A stretch of DNA of 64,000 nucleotides from the NCBI GenBank assembly GCA_946122785.1, contig CAMGYJ010000008.1, positions 23,275,475 to 23,339,474 of the forward strand, written 5' to 3'. Shown here in pieces: positions 44,503-56,244 of the stretch. Source of the stretch: Linum tenue (taxonomy: Eukaryota > Streptophyta > Magnoliopsida > Malpighiales > Linaceae). The notes below the pieces were generated by a model. It had not been told where the DNA came from. It worked only from the letters and a program-made list of their open reading frames with translations, and did no database searches. The position numbers and the translations under genes are program-made. The stretch's first letter is position 1. Every line of letters starts with the position of its first letter.

Positions 44503-46517
44503 TTGAGAAGTTGGTAATGCTTTGCTTTCGAAGTCTTCTCCTCCCTCCCCTTTTGTTTGTATGTAGTCTTGAAATGTTCTTGGAAACTCTTGTTTGATGT
44601 TGATTTGCTTACATGGTTTAGAATTGAATGGGATTTGTTTTCCATTTTGCGATTCGGAATGTATATACACAAAGGGAAGATTAGCTCAATCATGTGAGAA
44701 CAGCTCTCCTCTTCACATGGAAAAGCTCTTAGCATATGATGGCATTGCTGCTTTGCTTCCTTACTTCCTCTCTCAATCAAGTGAAGTTTGCAAGTTCTGA
44801 ATTTGCATGAATAACCTCTTGATCATTGGGTTATGTCATTGGTACATGCACGTCTTGTTTCTAGTTGGCTTCCCTTGTTGTCTTACTTCCAGACGCCATC
44901 ATAGGATTTGGTGGAGACTATGGAAGAAGGGTCATGAAAGGTTGATGGTATCTGTAGGCTGTTCAGTTTAGTAGATTCTAGGTACCTTACAATCAGATTG
45001 TTTTGCAAGTCTATATTTGTAGTCTCAACGGAATCGGTTGGGAGGAGGAAGAGAGTACCTTCAAGCTGATCATCTCCATGAATTGTGCTAATTGAACAGT
45101 GGTGGCTAGATACTATGATTATATCATTGTTACATACACATCTTGCTTCTAGTTGACCTGCATCAAAACAAATGTCATTGTTTTTTTTGGATTGATATGT
45201 AGCTATCTGCAATAGCATTGTTGCCATTGTAATTTATTGCTTTCTGGGGATCAATTGAGAGTTTGAGGGGGAAAGAAAGAGAACAAACGGGAGAGGGGCG
45301 GGGGTATGCTTAATGAAGCTGATCATCTCCATATACACCATTTGAATTCTGAGATTATGCATGTTGAACTGTGCTGTGCTGTGCTGTGCTGTTACGTTAC
45401 ATATTTTGATGAAGTTCTTTTCCGTTGCAATATACATACCGTCTACCTTCTTCAAGTCTCTGTATCAGTTCTCATTTCCCGCTGCTTCCAGTTCCAGTGC
45501 TCGATTGCTTCTTTCAGTTTTTCTGATCCTGCATATTTCTAGTTATGTCAACCCTAACTCCGCATGTCATTCATCAGATAGGTTACCTCTTTCGTAAGCC
45601 ATGGTCATCCATTGATGGAGCTATTGTTGCTGCTCCATGAACCCCCTGGAGACATTTCAAAATCGGGGTTGCTAGGATTCTTGCATTTGGTTTCGTCAGA
45701 AAGTTAGATTCTCCCATCTCTTACTCATAACATCTCCTGGTATAGGTCTTTAATGCATGACTTGTGAGCACTTGTATCGGTCTCGATGCACGAAAGCTTA
45801 GAGATTACAGATTCTATATTCGGTATCTAGTTTGAAGGGTTTGCAGGGGGGTGAGCCTGTCTGTTATATTGTCGATTAGTTTCTCATGGTCTGCATAGGA
45901 GACTTGGAGCTAGAGAAGTTGTTCGATCAATTGATTGAGCTTGCTTGTGGCTGTTAGACTGTTGGCAAATGGCAATAATAAATACTCTTTGTTGATTGGA
46001 AGGCAGGCTTTGCTGGGAATTGGTATCAGAGCAGTAGGGGTATGGGGCCAAATGTCAGGTGTTGGGAGTTTGGATAAGATAATATTGATGTGTTTCAATT
46101 GGTAGATTACAGATGGAGTAGAAGAAAAGAACTCTCCGAGTTTCTGTTTTTAATGCGTGGCAGCGGTGAAGTTTGCTTGTGTTGCTGTGTGATAATGTTA
46201 AATTTGGCCCTCTGTTCAAATTTCATAGAGTTTGTTGTTGTTAGATGTGGATCGCAGCTGTCTCAATGCTTGCGAAAATGTCAAATTTACCCTTGGTTCG
46301 ATTAATGTGAGCTTTGCTGGGATGAGTGGGTGGCAATTTGGGAGAAGCAAAGTTTAGGGGACAGAATTAGAGTTAATCAAAGTTTGGTCCTCTCTTTGTT
46401 CTGACGTTTACAAAAAGCATGGAGTCTCACTCTTTATTAAGAATAGAAACAGCGTATCAGATTATAGAAAGTAGCAAGATTCTTTTGTCTGTAGTCTGTA
46501 CGCCGCTGCTATTATTT
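44503..46517. other. 3' flank of the RING gene and intergenic DNA
   Basis: The first 200-300 bases probably contain the 3' untranslated region. A (CTGTG)n microsatellite of about five units lies at 45369-45392. An isolated TGGTATCAGAGCA at about 46020 resembles an LTR primer site but has no LTR beside it. No further genes supported. Confidence 0.45.
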
Positions 46518-46525
46518 GTTTTTTT

Positions 46526-47151
46526 CAATGCAGTCAAAATCGTGTTTTAAAATTTAAAAACTTACGATTTTACGTTTTTAGGTCACCAAAACGTTTTCGT
46601 TTCCATATAAAAACTTAAGTGTATAAAATCAGACTAAATTGCGCTTTAAAGATTAAAAGCTTACGCTTTTATGCTTCTAGTTCATCAAAACGCTTTACGT
46701 TTTTACGCTTTTAGTTCACTAAATGAGTATTCTTTTCATGAAATTAATTATAAAAAGTATATTTTAAAAGTAAATCACCAACAATATGATACATTTGAGA
46801 TTAAAAGATACATATCATGTACTTGGATGCATTCTCAACTTTAATAGAGTAATCTAATTCACCAGCTAGGCTCTTCCCGAATGCATTAGCATAGAGGAAG
46901 AAGTGGCTTATTGTTAAAATTTATGTTTACAAACTTATTATTAAGATGCTGCAAGTTGCTCTACTTGAGGCATGAATTGCATGTATTTATTAACTTATCT
47001 AAATTCCGTGCGTTCATACATAGTATATGTCCTAGCTTTTTAGTTATTTTTCAGTATGCTTCAAAAACTTACGCTTTTACGCTTTGATTCTACGCTTTAT
47101 GATTTTACCCCTTTTCCGCTTCTATGTAGAATCGCGCTTTTGACTGCATTG
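46526..47151. mobile_element. hAT-type MITE
   Basis: 626 bases with termini CAATGCAGTCAAAATCG and its inverted partner CGCTTTTGACTGCATTG, flanked by an 8-bp duplication GTTTTTTT (46518-46525 and 47152-47159). Inside both ends the word TTACGCTTTTACG and variants recur, a likely transposase-binding array. No coding. Confidence 0.8.
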
Positions 47152-47159
47152 GTTTTTTT

Positions 47160-47796
47160 ATAACTCGGTGAGTAAACCAATTACGTCATGCTCAGCCTGC
47201 TGTGTACCGAAATAGTCTATAGCAAGAATCTATCTATACAATAAATAAAAGCCGAATAGAAAAACTGCAGCCCCCATTTCAAATTTCCTGGATGGAGAGC
47301 GTTTGTAGGAGGGGTAGTTTGGGAAAGGTGGGTTTTTTTCTCTACCTCTTCTGCGCGGTCGTACATGATGGTTCCAATTATAAACCGGGTTTAAACGTGG
47401 CCTCAACTTGAACGGGCCCAAAAACTATTTCGGCCTAGTAACACACAACTAACCCACGTCGTGCAAAGCTTCCCACCGGCCACCACTCTGTCTCGCCTCA
47501 TAGGTGGTTATCTCCTCCCCTCGCACCTCCCCTCATGTACAAGGAAGCTTCAAACTGTTCGAACATCACCATGTCTCCAAACCTCCGCATCAGAATGTTC
47601 TGGCGTCAATATTCCTCACCGCAAACCTACTCCCTCGATCGTCGAAAGAACACTAAAATCTGGGTTATTGCTTCTTCAATTGCAGGAGCAACAACTATTC
47701 TTGCGGGCGGTCATGAAGCAATCCCACCGGTTGTGGTCATCCGAACTTCCTGCCTCCGATTGCTGAAATAGTTGTGGGTGATCTTTCTTACAGTGC
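47160..47796. other. Spacer before the eS4 pseudogene
   Basis: Contains overlapping open frames near 47461-47771 without any recognised family. I do not call a gene. Confidence 0.35.
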
Positions 47797-48981
47797 AAGT
47801 GTTGATTTGGGGTGTGTCTTTCGTTCACTATCCGCTTAATCTGAGTCTCCATCCTAAAAACCAATGAGAACTTCCGCTTGCTGTCTGATACCAAGGGGAG
47901 GTTCATACCACACTCTCTTCGTGATGAGGATGCAAAGTTTAAGCTTTGCAAGGTTTGGTCAATTCAATTTGGCAAGAAAGGTATCCATTACCCGAATAGA
48001 GACATGGTCATGGGTACTGGAGGAAGGAATAGAGCCCAAGTTGGAGTTATCAAGTACAAGGAGGAGCATAAGGGAAGCTTTGACACGGTGCAAATCCAAT
48101 ATTTGCAGGGCCATGAATTTGCCACTCATATGGGCAACGTGTTCACTATTGGGATGGTTACTCAGCCTTGGGCGTCTCTGCTCAAGGGCAAGTATATTAA
48201 GCTGTCTATCATCAAGGAGGCAAAGAGGAGGATTGCGGTTACCCAGGCAGCTAGGGGTAGACAATGGGAAATGGGTATTTGGGTATACCCAAACCCGTCC
48301 CGTTTTTTGAGGGTTACGGGTACCCAAATACCCGTTATATTTGTTGCGGGATGGGATTTGGGATTAACAATCTCAATTTCGGGTACCCGCGGGTTACCCG
48401 CTAATACCCATTTGGGTAGTTTGGGTACCCGTATTACCCATTAGAATTATTAAGTTTTATTTAGGTATTTAGTCCAAATCTGAAAACCCACCCAAGCCCA
48501 ATCGGTTGGAAACTTGGAATGAATTTGGGAGGCCGCAGAGGGTTGGAAAATTGGAATGAATGTGGCAATTTCATTTCCATGTAATCTTGTTGGTAGTGAG
48601 CTCTTGAGGGTCAGTAGCTTTCATTTTAATGTTGTTCTTAAGGACAGTAGCTTTTTTATGTTGGCAGTGGGTTCCTGGGGACAACAACTTGATTGCTTGA
48701 ATTTTGGGAATGTGACGCAGGTTATGGGACAATTTATTTGAAGTGTAATTTTAATTTTTTTTCTAGGTGATTTTGTAATTGTTCTCATATTAAACGGGTA
48801 TAAATGGGTAGTTTGGGTACCCGTTATCCGTCCCGTACGGATTAACGGGTACCCGTTACCCATTCGGATTTGGGATATGGGATGAACTTTGGTCTCTAAA
48901 TGGGATTGGGTACCCGTTTCAAACGGGACGGGTACCCAATCCCGTCCCGTTTTCTCCACCCCTACAGGTAGCTGCTTAAGG
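47797..48981 (+). pseudogene. Ribosomal protein eS4 (RPS4) pseudogene, interrupted by a hAT element
   Basis: From about 47840 the frame gives [40 protein letters not shown], then after a deletion of about 50 residues [45 protein letters not shown] and [18 protein letters not shown]. These match the C-terminal half of cytosolic 40S protein eS4. The hAT element at 48252-48964 sits at the last Ala codons; after it a GCT TAA restores the normal ending. The intronless layout and many substitutions suggest a processed pseudogene, but no poly-A tail or target duplication was found. Upstream, homology fades at about 47797. Confidence 0.82.
48252..48964. mobile_element. hAT-type element in the eS4 pseudogene
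   Basis: 713 bases, termini TAGGGGTAGACAATGGG and CTCCACCCCTA, flanked by 8-bp CAGGCAGC (48244-48251) and CAGGTAGC (48965-48972), one mismatch. Subterminal zones are crowded with GGGTACCCG-like words in both orientations. No transposase. Confidence 0.8.
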
Positions 48982-51900
48982 TATTTGGAATTAAAATGGA
49001 TGTGGCAACTATTTTTTCGCTTCGTAAGATGAATGTTTGTTCTTGATATCCCTTTTCCAAGACATGACATAATTTTGGGTCAATTTTAAGTTAAGTCTGA
49101 AGAAGTTGGTGCCATTGGGTGTTTACGTTAGCATATTTCAGCTCGGTTGTGGCCCTTAGAATTTCAATACATCTCACTTTCCGTAACTCATCATACTATA
49201 TGTGTTCCTACTACCGGGCTTAGGGAAGAGCCACTGCATGTCTTGCTTAATCATAGGTTGCAACAAAAAGGAACCATAATATAGAAACCAACTGTATTTT
49301 ACATTTTTGTCTTCTTAGTATAAAGAATGCACGGCTGTGAAGGAAAGTATCTATCTTTTATGTTCTTAAACCTGGTTTTTCCAGTCAAGCAATCAACTAT
49401 TTACAATGATCACACTACTGCTATTTACAGCGGAAATGGAATCACACTACTACTATTTACAATTGAAATGGAATGTAAAATAATAGAGCAATTGAACTAA
49501 ATTTTTTTATATCCCCAACAGACGAGTAGAAACAAGGATCACACTACTAAAGTTAGGATTCCTCACCATTCCCGTTATGAAAGCTTTGAATTAATCTTAT
49601 ATAAGTCGTCTGCTACTATTTCTGCTGACTAATCTTAATTTCGTACTATGATTTTTTTTTTTTGCAGCTGAATTTTGTATGACATGAACAACACGTCTGG
49701 CCAAATATGACAGCACAAAAACTTGTGCAACATCTGCACTCAGACAGTAGGATGGTTTTGGTGATTTAAAATTGTAGCGCAAAGGATTTCTAAGCCCAAG
49801 TACCCACCCATATTTCAGGTTGGATATCGCCATCCAGTTTCACCAAGAATTGTGGATATATTTTATCAGATGTTTAATATAGGTTGATATCAAAGAGAGT
49901 TCGTACGCAATTACACAGAAGGAGACAATGGGGTAAACCTTTCTCTTTTATAGATCATACATGGATGAGAAGTAGTAGTTAAAAGAACAAAGCTCAGTTT
50001 TGGGTTTGGACATCTTGATTGATCTAATGCTTTCACAAGTGGTTTGGACATATGAATTCCCTGCTTAAGGAACAAATGTCAATTTCGGGTTTGGCTTCTC
50101 ACGATGCCTGAGCAATTGTTTTGCATATTTAAGTTCTTAGATTGACTTGATGAACATGGCTTTCACATTTACTTTACGAAGTGTCAGTATACTTTCTTAT
50201 TGTTCTATTTTTCTTTTGTTTTTTCTAATTAATTTCAATTACGAAAGAAATCCTACTAATTTCAATTAATAGCTTATGGACTATATATGACCATTACAAG
50301 TTTTGTTATCCTACTGTATCAATCTTATCACTTATAGGTTATGACATTATGGTTACTCTAGAGGTTTAGTACATGTCTTAATAACTAAATTGGAAAAATG
50401 GATTGAAAATGGTACAATTGGCAATTGCTAGCCTAACTGTGTTACCTGACGTAGTTAATGCTAATTTAACACTTATAGCAGACGTATGAGAGATATATGG
50501 TGACATCTTTATTGTTTTCCTAAGATATGTTTGATGCAAATGACTCTCTACTGATTATGTGTATTGAATTGGGAAGTATGGTGTATTTAAATGGTAGATG
50601 TCACATGAAGGAACGCTTACAGATTTCTTCCTAGATAGAAGGTAATGTCAAAAGCTATAGTAATTGTAAGAGTCAATAACATTTATAGGATAGTGCATAT
50701 CTGTTATCCTACCCAAAGTAGTTCGGGGTTTACACATATCCATACTCACATAAGAAACAGGTAGATTATCAAAACCATGCCCATACACGTTCGGGTTTCG
50801 AGTATCCACCATTATCCATGGGTAATAATTTCTCTTTATAACTCCAACCAATATGTTAACATTCGCACGTATTCTCATATTACATAAGATGAAAAGTATT
50901 AAAATAATTCACTAGAACGAAGAAATTTAATTAAAACAACACAATTTCATGAACATATTATATTCATATGCTAACTATATAATATGTTAGAGAAAAATAA
51001 CGATTATTTCTAGACAAAATACATATGCATGTGTATATCGGGCTGGTTCGGGTTGAATAGTGAGAAAATCATGCCCACTCATTACCCGCAATATTCGGGT
51101 TCGAATTTTACTAATACCCACTAAAAGGCCTTCTATTTTAGGTTTACCCTACCCGATTAGGTCGGATTTAGGAGGATATGACGGTTAGGGATATTTTTGC
51201 GGATTTAGGATGATATGACGGTTAGGGGTATTTTTGCCATCCATAGACGTGTGGCCCTATGGTACATTACCATCTCTCTCCCGTGTGGATAGTTTTCTTA
51301 TTTGTACAGTCGTTGAGCACGTCCTTCCCAGATCTAGGTGCATGTTGGGTCTTATTTGATTGGTTATATCCATAAGTGAGTAGTTGGGATCTATTGCATG
51401 CCCTGTTATATTGGAGTACCAACCGGGTCAGACTTTTGCTTATCAGACCTAACAAGAAGTAAACTTATTATTTGTACAATTAGCAATATTTTAGAAATCA
51501 TATTGTACCGCATAGCTGGGCCATAAATATCTGATACCCGATCCAATTGATATATGGTTTTAGCGGTAGGAAACTCTTGAACTACGGTTACTCATGATTT
51601 TGGTACAAATACCCAACCACTTACTTCTCCATTATAACCTCCAGTACGCTTTTACAATCTTTGCTTTTAGTGGTAGTTGATTTAAATTTAGTATTTCATC
51701 TAGCAGCCAAATTCGAGTAATAAATGCATTTATTGAGTGTCTTTTATATTAAATGTTATGAAAGGGTAGAAATTTATTTATCTGAATGTGAATAGCTATG
51801 CGATTCAAACTTTTTCCATTTCTATTAAATTTATTTACATATTCTCTAACATTAAGTAATCCTTAACCTAGAGAATTTGAGGGTCAGGCTTGGTGCTCTT

Positions 51901-52700
51901 ACTTTAGAGCACAAAAATACGAACTTGGAGAAATTCGAAAAATATTTGGGAATTAATAGATATGACCGAAAGACAACGAGTGGTTGCTTCACTAGAGAGA
52001 AACAACATATGATAGGTGAGAGTAAAGATAGTGAATAATTGCCGATAATACAAGCTCTTTTTAAGATTAGCAGAAGGATTATTTGTATGTCACCAACGAT
52101 CAATTAAGACTCCATAGAATTGAGGCTCTTTAAATATCATGTGAACTCAGCCAGATTAAAAGCTGATGACTAGATTGGAAGAAATAGATTTGATGAGATT
52201 ACTTATAGGTGACACTGATTTAGAGATTGTTTGGATTGATATAAGAACATTTTTTATTATAATCTTGAAATTTTATAAACGATACCCATTTGATGTAAGG
52301 GAACGAAGAATTGAAGATCAATAGTTAGAAAAATGAGAAGATTATGAGAAACCGTAAGACCGTAAGGTGGAGTACTACTGTACTAGGATGCCATTCGGGA
52401 AAACTTAAGGGTGGGGGGACACATGTACTTTATTTTTTTATTCTATAAATAAAATTTAAAATACAAAGTGAATTTATATAATTTTATGTATAAAATTGGT
52501 AACAAATTGTTAGAAGGTACTTTTAAATGTTGTTATTTTCTTTGTGATCTAGATGCATATATTGAATTAAAAAAATAAGAGTTGTTGTAGTATTTTGATC
52601 GGGATGTATATGTTTGTCTAAAATTTAATAATATTTTAAATATAACAATATATTAACACATTATTAATAATTTGAATATAAATTTCTCTAAAAATAAATG
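48982..52700. other. Long gene-poor stretch
   Basis: AT-rich, no supported gene. Holds a 37-bp tandem duplication (51164-51237) and patches rich in CGGGTT/TACCC words (50690-50850, 51040-51160) that resemble the subterminal repeats of the hAT elements and may be decayed copies. Confidence 0.4.
51164..51237. repeat. 37-bp tandem duplication
   Basis: Two adjacent copies of a unit starting GGATTTAGGAGGATATGACG and ending TATTTTTGC, with two mismatches between copies. Confidence 0.85.
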
Positions 52701-52739
52701 ATTCTGTGTTGTCAGATTCGCACTCGGAGTCGAGTGATT

Positions 52740-53187
52740 AGTTGCAAAGACAGGATGTGTAGTGTGATTTTTGTCCAACGCTTCCAATATGTAAGTATCT
52801 TAGATCCATATATAACTGAATTGATGGCTCTCTGGGATGCAATCCAATGGTGACATTTGAAGGGTCTAATGGAGGTAGTATTCAAGTGGGATTCAAAAGT
52901 AGTCATTGATAAGGTACGTATGAGGCCAGGAGATACGTGATGGCAGAGGTGGAATCATTTCCGAGGAAATAAGGAAACTCCGGTAATAGTATGGACGTTT
53001 TGTTATGGAATTTATAGGCAGGCAAAATAACCGGGTGACCCATTTGGTGGCCAAAAATGCAATTTCTTTGTTTTCTGGAAGTGTTAGTACTTAGTAGTGG
53101 TTTTGATTTTCGACGTTGACTTTTTTTTGTTGTAAACTGTGGTATCTTCATAGTCCTTAGTAATACAAGTTAGCTATTGACAAAAAA
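52740..53187 (+). pseudogene. LINE RNase H tail, 5'-truncated
   Basis: TELMALWDAIQW near 52820, EVVFKWDSKVVIDKV near 52870, then in another frame GRQNNRVTHLVAKNAISLF and a stop near 53095. This is the E...D...H part of an RVT_3-type RNase H domain. A short 3' region ending ATTGACAAAAAA near 53185 resembles a LINE 3' end. At least one frame change. Confidence 0.6.
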
Positions 53188-53260
53188 TAATCTTCGAAAA
53201 TAAATGTTCTCCCGCTACAACTTTCTTTCTCATTATACGAATTGATAATTTGAAGTAATT

Positions 53261-53286
53261 CGGCCAACGGGCCGGGTAATAGCTAG
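53261..53286 (+). mobile_element. Possible Helitron 3' terminus
   Basis: A CGGCC/GGCCG hairpin is followed by GGTAATAG and CTAG with T outside. Fits the Helitron 3' rule, but no 5' end or protein was found. Confidence 0.35.
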
Positions 53287-54399
53287 TATATAAATAATAG
53301 GAATTTGTATTCGGGCTGAAGCTGAACAGATTGGAAAGTATAAGCAATGCATGTATTTTAGATATGTAAATCAAGGTTTTTGATTTTTGTCTAGTGATTA
53401 TCTTGACTAGACGTTGGAATAAAAAAGTAGTAGTTTGTACTAAATGATGAACGAAGTACACCATAAATTTTACAACTCTTTTGGATTTCTGTTTAAATGA
53501 TTAATAACTTGCTTTTCAAGAAGTAAAATAGTTCACAAGTTAATAGAATTATAGCTCAATCGCTTATATGGTTCTTAAGTCATTGAAAAGATTCAAAAAT
53601 AATTCATTTTGCAGTCGATGTTGTCTTTTTCCCTTTTTTTATCAGTCTCGCTCCACCTAGTTATTCTAAGGTGGCACTTGGGGGTTGCCTTATTTCGAAT
53701 GTCTAACTTATTGTAGAACCTCTGGATGAGGTGTTTTGTCATTAACTAGCACTCATACAAGTGTAAAGTTAAGAGCATCTTTTTGCACCATGTATAAAAT
53801 GATGAACATGAAATCTCATTAAGAAGATGATATTCATAATACACTAAAAAATTTAATGTGATATTGCTTTTTATTACGGAAAGGGAGAAACAAGGACCGG
53901 AACTACACACTAGAGATTGACTCTCAAGATTTGGTTTGTTGCTGGCAACACATCCATAGGTTGGCGGAGGATATTCATTTCTTACAATGAATGAATGATG
54001 TGTCACACCAAGTTCGTTAGGTGGTGTGTTCCGACGAGGAAAATTTGGTGTTTGATTTCAATCAATGCACCTTTGACTTTTTGAACAACGATTCTAAACA
54101 TGGTTCACACCTCTCCGAACAATATTCGAACGAGGGTGTTTGATGTTTTTAATGGTTTTTTAGAACAAGCTACGTTAATTACTCCTACTCTTATGGAGGT
54201 TCAATGAGAGCTCCGAAAACTAAAGGCTATGGCTAAATTGCAGAGAAAGGATAAATTTTGACATTGCGTGTCAAATGTTTGGTTGTGGAACCCTTGCTTC
54301 TTCTTCGTTTCTCCTATTTATAGCCACTAGGTGTAACTGCCTTGGTAACCTCCCTGGTAACTGCTAGCCGGCCTGTTGCTCCAACCGCCTTAGGGGCTC
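53287..54399. other. Intergenic DNA, possible LTR-like segment
   Basis: No gene. A minus-strand TATA-like CTATAAATAGG lies near 54320, and the surrounding 54000-54400 text has the look of an LTR promoter region. No LTR edges or target duplication could be proven. Confidence 0.3.
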
Positions 54400-55400
54400 C
54401 TTGTCGCTGCCTTGGTGACTAGTTGATAACCGTCACATTGGGGGGCCTTCTCCCATCTTGGGGATGGTTGGTACTTGATGGTCTCGATGTCGGGTTGGTA
54501 TTGAGCCTTGTCGCCCTGTCATGACTGGATGGGGTTGAGGCTCTTAGCCTCCATGATGAAGTTTTCTTTGCACCCTTGACTGCTTGATGACTCCCAGCTC
54601 TTGTTGTCATGAGACCGCTACCACTTCTTGACACCAAGTCCTCCTCATTGACCTGTTTGGTTGTTACCAAGTCTCATCGGCTTGATACCTTTCGGCATGC
54701 CACCAAGCCCATGTAATCAACTTGACACCCTCTGCTACCAAGCCAGCCCTGGTTGATTGGTCTCCATACTTAGTTTTTGTAGCCTCGTCAAGTTAGTAAG
54801 TTGTACCCTGGCGGTTTGGTACCCCGTTAGGGTGCTACCAAGCCCGTCTTGGGACTACGCCACCATATGTCCCCATAAGGGACTCTACGAGTCCTCATCG
54901 TATTGACACCCTCAGCTCGGCATCCTGGCCGATCCATACATGGTTGTTTGATACCTAGTTGGGTGCCCACCTCAGCTAGCCACCTTGCCTTCGCGGAGGC
55001 TGCCTTGCCGACCTGGTACATACTTATCCAAATTCATGCTTTTCATGTCTTAGTATCAAGCCTTGCCTTGCCGGCTTGATACCCTCTTGCTATGGATGGT
55101 GTGGCATCGTGTCGTATGGCCCCCTAGCCATGGGATTCCATACTTAGCCAATTTTCATGTCTTTTGTTATCAAGCCTGCCCTGTCGGCTTGGTACCCCTT
55201 TGGCTCCATACTTAGCCAATTTTCATGCTTTTCATGTCTTGGTACCCTGTTTGGTACCCGATCGTTTGGCACCTCGTTGTGTCGCCTTGTTTCCAGACTT
55301 AGTTTTTGAATGACCCCTTTTTTATATTCGGCTTGGTACCCAGTCGTTTGGCACCCCATTGTGCCGCCTTGTTTCTAGACTTAGTTTTTTGGGAGCCAAA
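54400..55400. repeat. Imperfect tandem repeat rich in CTTGGTACC / CCAAGCC words
   Basis: Blocks such as CATACTTAGCCAATTTTCAT, CATGTCTTGGTACCC and GTTTGGCACC recur at about 70-130 base intervals. GC-richer than the surroundings. May be the repetitive part of a solo LTR; not assigned. Confidence 0.5.
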
Positions 55401-56244
55401 TTTCATACCAAGTGGTGGAGGCATCGTCCGGCTATGGGGGCCAAGGAGACGGGTCGGCCATCATGTATGGAGAAGAGCTTGGCCACCTAGGCCCAAAAAC
55501 CCAACCCAACAAGGCCCAACTAGCTATTTTAATTATTAATGTTGAGATGACCTTATAAATCCATTAAATCTCTTGTAGTTAATCGATATTGTACAAACGA
55601 ATTTTTTATGGATAAACAGATGGCAATGTCTAGAATTGCGGCGATGGAAACTTAATGTAGATGACCCCTTTTAATTGTTTTCTTTATCGCGTCGAATTTC
55701 ATTACGACTTGAGATGCGATCTGATTCATTAATCGTAGTATTTACCATTGGTAATTGGATTTGGAGGATCCAGTAAACAATTGGATTGTAAATTTATATC
55801 GAATATAATTGCTATCACATGAATACTTAATTACACATACAAATTTCTACTAATCATCACTATAATTACTCTATGTGATATAAAAATGAGTCAATATTGA
55901 ATTCTTCACGGTGGATTAAAACACAATATTTTTTTAAAGGCAACGTCGGAATTTCGGTATCTTCACCTGTAAAAATACACATCAGGACATTAAATTCCAT
56001 CCGCAATTAATTATTTGTTAGCTAGTTAAAGTGAAATTCATACATATGTCTACACAATTTTGAAATTGCAACTCTTAAGGTAAGGAAAATCTCTACAAAT
56101 TTGAAATTGCAACTCTTTAAGTAATATATAAAATATGTATCATCATATTTTTCCCTTATATATTAAACAACCGGATATGCCTTGCTTAAAAATCATTCCA
56201 TATAAACTTAATACCAATACAAATCCATATTCGTCTCTAACAAA
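55401..56244. other. Upstream region of the pectinesterase gene
   Basis: AT-rich. A possible TATA box (TATAAACT) lies at 56201-56208, about 40 bases before the start codon. No other gene. Confidence 0.4.

Noticed and set aside
44883..45227. Minus-strand frame of about 114 codons after the RING gene
   Set aside because: No recognisable domain; the region looks like 3' flank.
45369..45392. CTGTG microsatellite
   Set aside because: Short simple repeat with no sign of function; mentioned only inside the intergenic entry.
46019..46031. TGGTATCAGAGCA, an LTR primer-site look-alike on the plus strand
   Set aside because: No LTR-like sequence ending in CA lies just upstream, and no gag-like frame follows.
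47461..47771. Overlapping open frames upstream of the eS4 pseudogene
   Set aside because: No family match, no codon bias clearly different from noise, and no splice or start context.
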